From Balneolales bacterium (GTDB lineage Bacteria; Bacteroidota; Rhodothermia; Balneolales; HLUCCA01), in contig JAIUMT010000095.1 in NCBI GenBank assembly GCA_022565415.1, positions 1 to 10,961 of the forward strand: a stretch of DNA of 10,961 nucleotides, read 5' to 3'. The notes under the pieces were generated by a model. That model was not told the origin of the DNA, did no database searches, and worked only from the letters and a program-made list of their open reading frames with translations. Positions 6,202-10,961 of this stretch are shown here, piece by piece (the stretch's first letter is position 1; each line of letters begins with the position of its first letter). The translations under genes and the position numbers were made by a program.

Positions 6202-7380
6202 GTGACACAAAGAATACCTAACAAACGCACCCCATTCGACGCTGGATTCACCATAGGCTTTATTGGCGGAGGTCAACTTGCCCGAATGTCGGCCCTGCAG
6301 GCCTTCCGATTTGGCATGAAAATCGCCGTTTATGCCACCTCCCGCGACACGGAACCCGTCGAACACATGACCCCAACCGTATTTCGGGGCAACCTCAACG
6401 ACGAGAAAGCACTCATCGATTTTGCCAAGAACTGTGATTTAATCACGCTGGAGAACGAGTTTCTGGATTCTTCCATTCTGGAACGTGTTCAGGTGGCAAC
6501 AGGAACGCCGATTTTTCCATCGCCCAAAAGCTTCGGACTTATCGAAGACAAACTCACAGAGAAGCAGACGTTCAAGGATGCCGGCATTTCGGTTGCGCCA
6601 TTTCGTCATATTAAGTCCCCCTCCGATTTGGGTCCGTTTGGCGAAGAATTTGGCTGGCCGTATGTACTGAAATCGGCGAAAGGCGGCTATGATGGATACG
6701 GAAATACAACGGTCAGGAACACCGAAGAAGGCATGAAAGCCTGGTCGAAACTGGGTGGAAACGACGGCAGAACTGTAATTGCCGAAGCTTTTGTGCCATT
6801 CACGATGGAGCTTGCGGTTATGGTTGCCCGAAATCAGACTGGAACAGTGGCTTATCCATGTGTGGAATCCATCCAACAAGGACACATCTGCAAAGAAATC
6901 ATCGTTCCTGCACGAGTGCCCGAGGCGATTCAGGTTCAGGCGCAGGAATTGGCCAAAATTGCAGGTGAAGCGATTGATGGCATCGGACTATTCGGATTTG
7001 AGTTCTTCTTAACACATGATAATCAGATTTTACTGAATGAGTCGGCACCGAGACCCCATAATTCCGGTCATTACACCATTGAAGGGTGCGTTACTTCCCA
7101 ATTCGAGAATCACATTCGGGCTGTGTGCGGACTTCCACTCGGAGACACCTCTCTTCTTGCCCCGGCTGCTGTCATGATTAACCTACTAGGAACGTTTGAT
7201 GGTCCGGCAAAAGCCCGGCCAGTTACCCCGATTTTAGAAATATCAAACGCGCACCTGCACATTTACGGAAAATCGCATAGCCGAATGGGTCGAAAAATGG
7301 CACATTTAACCGTTTTAGGAGCCGATGTTGAAGAAACACTTACTCAGGCACGGCAACTCGCAGAAAAAATCACTATTTAA
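6202..7380 (+). CDS. purK: N5-carboxyaminoimidazole ribonucleotide synthase
   Basis: PurK carboxylates AIR with bicarbonate and ATP to N5-CAIR in purine synthesis. The 392 residues form an ATP-grasp enzyme slightly longer than most. The N-terminal domain opens with IGFIGGGQLARM (residues 18-29), the ATP-grasp part has YVLKSAKGGYDGYGN, and the C-terminal metal and phosphate region reads LNESAPRPHNSGHYTIEGC. The start is GTG 6202: an in-frame stop lies at 6166-6168, and the only in-frame ATG in the early part is Met29 inside the nucleotide-binding loop, too late to be the start. ATT at 6199 is a less likely choice. The extension before the first beta strand (about 17 residues) is unusually long. 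purE follows after 11 bases, so the two probably share one transcript. Confidence 0.95.
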   Translation: MTQRIPNKRTPFDAGFTIGFIGGGQLARMSALQAFRFGMKIAVYATSRDTEPVEHMTPTVFRGNLNDEKALIDFAKNCDLITLENEFLDSSILERVQVATGTPIFPSPKSFGLIEDKLTEKQTFKDAGISVAPFRHIKSPSDLGPFGEEFGWPYVLKSAKGGYDGYGNTTVRNTEEGMKAWSKLGGNDGRTVIAEAFVPFTMELAVMVARNQTGTVAYPCVESIQQGHICKEIIVPARVPEAIQVQAQELAKIAGEAIDGIGLFGFEFFLTHDNQILLNESAPRPHNSGHYTIEGCVTSQFENHIRAVCGLPLGDTSLLAPAAVMINLLGTFDGPAKARPVTPILEISNAHLHIYGKSHSRMGRKMAHLTVLGADVEETLTQARQLAEKITI

Positions 7381-7391
7381 CTCTGAAAACT

Positions 7392-7874
7392 ATGAAACCA
7401 CTTGTTGGCATTGTGATGGGAAGCGACTCAGACTGGCCCGTAATGAAAGCAGCCGCGACAATCTGCGCCGAATTTGGCGTCGAGTTTGAGTCAAAAGTTG
7501 TATCAGCGCACCGAACTCCCGACGACATGGCAAACTATGGAAAAGAAGCTGCTGCAAACGGTTTGAAGGTAATTATTGCCGGAGCGGGTGGCGCGGCACA
7601 TCTACCCGGAATGCTTGCATCGTACACAACCTTGCCGGTTATTGGCGTTCCCGTCGAAACAAAACAGCTAAAAGGCATGGACAGTCTGATGTCGATCGTT
7701 CAGATGCCCAAAGGTATTCCCGTAGCTACGGTTGCTATTAGTAACGCGACCATCGCCGGTCTCCTGGCCATTCGCATTCTAGCAGCCTTTGATGATACAT
7801 TGCGAGTAAAACTTGAGCAATATCACGTGGATATGGCTGAGGAATCGCGTAAAAAGACCCAGAATCTTGTTTAA
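7392..7874 (+). CDS. purE: N5-carboxyaminoimidazole ribonucleotide mutase, class I
   Basis: PurE moves the carboxyl group of N5-CAIR to give CAIR, the step after PurK. The 160 residues are typical. Visible landmarks are VGIVMGSDSDWPVM (phosphate and substrate loop, residues 5-18), SAHRTP (38-43, with the catalytic His40), AGAGGAAHLPGM, and GMDSLMSIVQMPKGIPVATVAI near the C-terminus. The presence of an adjacent purK supports class I, the mutase, rather than the class II AIR carboxylase that works without PurK. ATG 7392 lies 11 bases after the purK stop, with no Shine-Dalgarno, so translation may be coupled. I see no clear intrinsic terminator on its strand after the stop. Confidence 0.96.
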   Translation: MKPLVGIVMGSDSDWPVMKAAATICAEFGVEFESKVVSAHRTPDDMANYGKEAAANGLKVIIAGAGGAAHLPGMLASYTTLPVIGVPVETKQLKGMDSLMSIVQMPKGIPVATVAISNATIAGLLAIRILAAFDDTLRVKLEQYHVDMAEESRKKTQNLV

Positions 7875-7983
7875 TTCAAGCTCACCGTAGTTACAATCAC
7901 TCTTCCTGCCTCATGCTTGGAACAGACCCAAGACCCAGTTTGACATTTTGAGAATTGACCTTTTGAACACATCCTGGTAAAAT

Positions 7984-8014
7984 AAAAAAAGCAGCACCAC
8001 TTTCGCGACGCTGC
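7984..8014 (-). terminator. Intrinsic terminator of the hrcA-grpE-dnaJ operon
   Basis: On the minus strand GCAGC (8010-8014) pairs with GCTGC (7991-7995), extended by a G-T pair, and seven T bases follow (7984-7990), then ATTTTA. It lies 22 bases after the dnaJ stop and is the clearest terminator in the window. Confidence 0.75.
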
Positions 8015-8036
8015 CTCATTTTCAATCCTGTTTCAA

Positions 8037-9197
8037 TCAGGAAAAAGCTTCCCGAATTCGTGTAAAAAATCCTTTAGCTTGACTTAGCTTCTGAGCCGGA
8101 TCAAAATTTTTCGAGTCTCTCAGATTCTCCAACACGGTTTTTTCGTCGTCGGATATCTTTTCAGGAGTGTAGATGTTAACTCGAACGTATTGGTCACCAA
8201 ATCGCTGTGAATTAAGTCCTTTGATGCCTTTTTCGCGCATTCTGAGGAGCTTCCCAGCTTGTGTGCCTGGCTCAACCCGTAATTTGGCCTTACCTTTGAG
8301 CGTGGGAACCTCGATTTCAGTTCCAAGAATGGCATCGGGCATCGAGATATTCGTATCGTAGTAAATGTCGTCGCCTTTGCGCTCGAAATACTGATGCTCG
8401 GCCTCATCAATTACTACAATGAGATCTCCGGCCTCACCACCACGAATTCCGGCATTTCCTTGTCCGCGAAGCGTTAGATAGTTTCCTTTTCCAACACCAG
8501 ATGGAATTTTAACCTTCACGGTCTCTTCGCTTTTCGTGCGACCTTCTCCCCCGCAGGACTTACACTTGTTCTTGACGGTGCGCCCTTCACCCTGACACGT
8601 CGGACACGCCTGAACATTTACAAACTGCCCAAACATCGTGCGACTAACCTGACGAACCTCTCCCATCCCATTACACGTCGGGCATGTCATGAAATCTGAT
8701 GAAGACTCTGCTCCGGTTCCGCTGCAACTATCACAAATAATGTGCTTTTTAACCTTGAGCTTCTTCTCAACACCAAACGCAATTTCTTCGAGTGTGAGCT
8801 TGAGATTGATTTTCATATCGTCGCCAGGACGACCGGCACTTCGGCGCGAACGAGCCTGACCACGACGACCTCCGCCCCCACCAAACATATCCTGACCAAA
8901 AATATCGCCAAACTGCGAGAAGATATCCTCCATCGAGAATCCCTGGAAATCGGGCTCGCGGTAGCCTCCGGTATTCATTCCCTGGTGACCAAATTGGTCG
9001 TAACGGGCTTTTTTATTCGGATCTTTGAGAACATCAAACGCTTCGGCTGCCTCTTTGAAAAGACGCTCCGAATCTGGATTGTCTTTGTTGCGATCGGGGT
9101 GATATTCCATGGCTTTCTTACGATAAGCCTTCTTAATTTCGTCGGCAGAGGCACTTTTCGAAACCCCAAGTACCTCGTAATAATCTCGTTTACTCAT
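8037..9197 (-). CDS. dnaJ: Chaperone protein DnaJ
   Basis: DnaJ (Hsp40) delivers unfolded proteins to DnaK and stimulates its ATPase in the cytoplasm. The 386 residues show the full class A layout: J domain 1-70 with HPD at 33-35; a Gly/Phe-rich region with a GGGGGRR stretch; four CxxCxGxG repeats beginning at Cys155, Cys172, Cys198 and Cys212, which should bind two zinc ions (first with fourth, second with third); then the substrate-binding C-terminal domain (VKIPSGVGKGNYLTLRGQGN). All eight zinc Cys are present. ATG 9197 starts two bases after the grpE stop, which points to translational coupling. dnaK itself is not in the window. Confidence 0.98.
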   Translation of the reverse strand: MSKRDYYEVLGVSKSASADEIKKAYRKKAMEYHPDRNKDNPDSERLFKEAAEAFDVLKDPNKKARYDQFGHQGMNTGGYREPDFQGFSMEDIFSQFGDIFGQDMFGGGGGRRGQARSRRSAGRPGDDMKINLKLTLEEIAFGVEKKLKVKKHIICDSCSGTGAESSSDFMTCPTCNGMGEVRQVSRTMFGQFVNVQACPTCQGEGRTVKNKCKSCGGEGRTKSEETVKVKIPSGVGKGNYLTLRGQGNAGIRGGEAGDLIVVIDEAEHQYFERKGDDIYYDTNISMPDAILGTEIEVPTLKGKAKLRVEPGTQAGKLLRMREKGIKGLNSQRFGDQYVRVNIYTPEKISDDEKTVLENLRDSKNFDPAQKLSQAKGFFTRIREAFS

Positions 9198-9199
9198 AA

Positions 9200-9823
9200 T
9201 TATTCGCTTACAATTACTTTGGCATGTCGGATGACCTTATCGCCGGCTTTATATCCGGGCTCGAGTACCTGAAGTACGGTATCGGAAGGAGTGTTGTCGT
9301 CGGGAGCTGGCTGTCGCATCAACGCGTCGTGTACATTTACATCAAACGGAATTCCTGATTCGTTGATTTCCTCGACTCCGGCGGCTTTGAGAATATTTCC
9401 AAACTTCTCGTACACCATGGTTATGCCCTGAAGAAATCCTTGTGGGATGTCTTGCCCGTCGGCGGCTTGCAATGTGCGCTGCAAATCGTCGTTGACTGGA
9501 AGAAAATTCTTCAACGCTTCGATTTTTGCGTCGGTGAGTAATTGCATTCGCTCTCGTAACATGCGCTTTTTAACGTTGTCGAACTCGGCAGAACGGCGCA
9601 GTAAGGTATCTTTGAGTTGAATAACTTCCTGCTGAAGCACTTCCATTGGATCGAGTTCTTCTGCTTCTTCGGTAGCTTCAGAATCCTGATTTACTTCGTA
9701 TTCCTGAGTTTCAGAATCTTCATTGATACCGCCAACAACGTGATCTTCATGATTTTTAGCTGATTCCATTTCAGGTTGAGTGATTTCCTCAGCCTCTTTC
9801 GTATTGTCTGTAGTTTTTGTCAT
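9200..9823 (-). CDS. grpE: Nucleotide exchange factor GrpE
   Basis: GrpE releases ADP from DnaK and acts as a thermosensor of the DnaK-DnaJ cycle. The protein has 207 residues. The first 57 are acidic, low in complexity and probably disordered. A long helix suited to dimer coiled-coil follows (about 57-115, LQQEVIQLKDTLLRRSAEFDN). The C-terminal beta domain carries the family signature: FDVNVHDALMRQ, then TVLQVLEPGYKAGDKVIRHAKVIV. It starts six bases after the hrcA stop and ends two bases before dnaJ, the middle gene of a compact heat-shock operon. Confidence 0.97.
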   Translation of the reverse strand: MTKTTDNTKEAEEITQPEMESAKNHEDHVVGGINEDSETQEYEVNQDSEATEEAEELDPMEVLQQEVIQLKDTLLRRSAEFDNVKKRMLRERMQLLTDAKIEALKNFLPVNDDLQRTLQAADGQDIPQGFLQGITMVYEKFGNILKAAGVEEINESGIPFDVNVHDALMRQPAPDDNTPSDTVLQVLEPGYKAGDKVIRHAKVIVSE

Positions 9824-9829
9824 AATAGT

Positions 9830-10885
9830 TTAGTAATCGAATTTTGCTTTATTAAATCGGTTTGCAAGTTGCTCGACCAGTGCAATCATCCGTGGATAAT
9901 TCATGCGTTTGGGTCCAACCAAGCCAATCGTGCCGGTAACCGATCCGATTGTATAATTTGTTGATACCACGCTGCACTGCTCGATTTGCTGAATTTTATT
10001 TTCTGTACCTATACGAACGCGAACTTCTTTATCGAATTCGTTTTCATCGGAATTTTCGAGTAAGTGAATAATCATATCCTCGTCTTCAATCAGCTCTACA
10101 ATACCCCGAAAATGGCTTAAATCGGTGAATTCGGGTTGCATTGCAATATATTCTGCCCCTCCGAAATGAAATTTCCGAACTTGCTGATCTTCAAAAATAT
10201 TGTCGGCGCTTTCGATGAACACACGAATGAGTCCGCTGCTGTCGCGGTGTTCGTAATCGGTTAACATCTCGCGGATGCGCTGGGCGATATCGGATAGTTT
10301 TTGTCCCTGAAGTCGATCGTTTAGAAATGCGGTGGCTTTGTCAAGATCACGACGGGTGATTTCAGATTCGACCTCGATACTCACCGTTTTGGCCAATCCG
10401 CTTTGAATCGTAAGCACAATCAGTAAACGGGTCGAGCTCAGCGAAATTATTTCGAGCTTGTTAAACGTTCCGTTTGCGAGTTTTGGAGCCACCACAACCG
10501 CCAGCAGATTCGAAAGTTTAGCTAAAAGCCGTGCTGCGGTAATTACGCCATCATCCAGGTCTGAGGCCAACGTTGCTGAAATTTTGTCGAGAGCGAACTG
10601 CTCCGAGGTAGTAAGCCGATCGTAGTACATCAGCGAGTTCACGTAGAACCGGTACCCCAACTCGGTTGGTACTCGTCCGGCAGAGGTATGCGGATGATCC
10701 AGGAAACCCTTGGTCTCGAGTGTATTCATTGCATTACGTACCGTCGCCGAGCTCACATTGAGCTGATGCTGTTTCACCAGCATGTTGGAGGCAACGGGAT
10801 TCGCCGTTTTGATAAAATCCTGAATTATGAACTGCAGCACCTCTTTTTCGCGCTGACTCAGTTCTGGATACTCATTCAAACTCAT
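9830..10885 (-). CDS. hrcA: Heat-inducible transcription repressor HrcA
   Basis: HrcA represses chaperone operons by binding CIRCE operators and depends on GroEL for activity. From ATG 10885 it has 351 residues, the usual length. The winged-helix domain occupies residues 1-75: SQREKEVLQFII, the recognition helix SSATVRNAM (45-53) and the wing HTSAGRVPT (66-74). A GAF-like and dimerisation part follows, ending in GTIGLVGPKRMNYPRMIALVEQLANRF. The frame is also open to TTG 10915, ten codons upstream, but that would leave almost no leader after the predicted promoter and adds residues untypical of the family, so I prefer ATG 10885. It leads the operon hrcA-grpE-dnaJ and probably represses it, as is common for this family. 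Confidence 0.95.
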   Translation of the reverse strand: MSLNEYPELSQREKEVLQFIIQDFIKTANPVASNMLVKQHQLNVSSATVRNAMNTLETKGFLDHPHTSAGRVPTELGYRFYVNSLMYYDRLTTSEQFALDKISATLASDLDDGVITAARLLAKLSNLLAVVVAPKLANGTFNKLEIISLSSTRLLIVLTIQSGLAKTVSIEVESEITRRDLDKATAFLNDRLQGQKLSDIAQRIREMLTDYEHRDSSGLIRVFIESADNIFEDQQVRKFHFGGAEYIAMQPEFTDLSHFRGIVELIEDEDMIIHLLENSDENEFDKEVRVRIGTENKIQQIEQCSVVSTNYTIGSVTGTIGLVGPKRMNYPRMIALVEQLANRFNKAKFDY

Positions 10886-10923
10886 ATCGCTATGTTTCTT
10901 TGTACAGCCTACCAAAATAACGA

Positions 10924-10951
10924 ATTATGCAGTGAGTTTCATGCGTATTAA
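10924..10951 (-). promoter_or_regulatory. Candidate promoter of hrcA-grpE-dnaJ
   Basis: On the minus strand TTAATA (10946-10951, 4 of 6) and CATAAT (10924-10929, 5 of 6) are 16 bases apart, the same spacing as the aguB candidate. The start point would be near 10917, giving a leader of about 30 bases to ATG 10885. The two hexamers form parts of an imperfect inverted repeat with ATGCA and TGCGT as inner arms. No canonical CIRCE is present. Confidence 0.35.
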
Positions 10952-10961
10952 GTTATTAGAT

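Noticed and set aside
8742..9272. A 176-codon open frame antisense to dnaJ and the end of grpE
   Set aside because: dnaJ and grpE are unmistakable on the other strand, and this frame mirrors their codons without any family feature.
10886..10915. TTG 10915 as the start of hrcA
   Set aside because: It would lie about two bases after the predicted transcription start and adds ten residues untypical of HrcA; ATG 10885 gives the usual N-terminus.
10886..10961. A canonical CIRCE operator upstream of hrcA
   Set aside because: Neither TTAGCACTC nor GAGTGCTAA occurs there; only a degenerate resemblance exists, and the region is cut by the window edge.

Overview
The window reads as an ordinary, gene-dense bacterial chromosome segment of moderate G+C. 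No insertion sequence, phage gene, CRISPR array, tRNA or rRNA gene is visible. The set hrcA-grpE-dnaJ, a GTP-type PEP carboxykinase, class I PurE with PurK, an M6-like secreted protease and mostly weak or absent Shine-Dalgarno sequences would fit a lineage near Rhodothermota, Balneolota or Chlorobiota. That placement is an inference from gene content and style and could be wrong.

Left part (1-1337): N-carbamoylputrescine amidase (aguB, minus strand, 35-895) is complete from end to end except for one in-frame TAA at codon 78. The stop separates the catalytic Glu from the catalytic Lys and Cys. The 34 bases downstream of it read in frame like the first residues of an agmatine deiminase, the enzyme that makes AguB's substrate, but no ATG is present there. 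A 442-base divergent gap follows. It holds a likely aguB promoter, an 18-bp palindrome and a 5'-leader hairpin ahead of pckG.

Centre (1338-6131): GTP-dependent PEP carboxykinase (pckG, plus) has a strong ribosome binding site and ends in three consecutive hairpins, two of them with terminator T-runs. On the minus strand, prfA (release factor 1) is followed after 21 bases by a 575-residue lipoprotein resembling M6-family metalloproteases, with an unusual zinc-site spacing.

Right part (6132-10961): purK and purE form a plus-strand pair for the two-step conversion of AIR to CAIR in purine synthesis. They converge on the minus-strand heat-shock operon hrcA-grpE-dnaJ, whose genes are 6 and 2 bases apart and which ends in a clear intrinsic terminator. 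The start of that operon lies at the window edge. A sigma-70-like promoter is visible there but no canonical CIRCE operator.

I did not find an undescribed multi-gene system. The points most worth a second look are the interrupted aguB, the possible start-codon loss in the gene after it, and the off-register HExxH motif in the lipoprotein.
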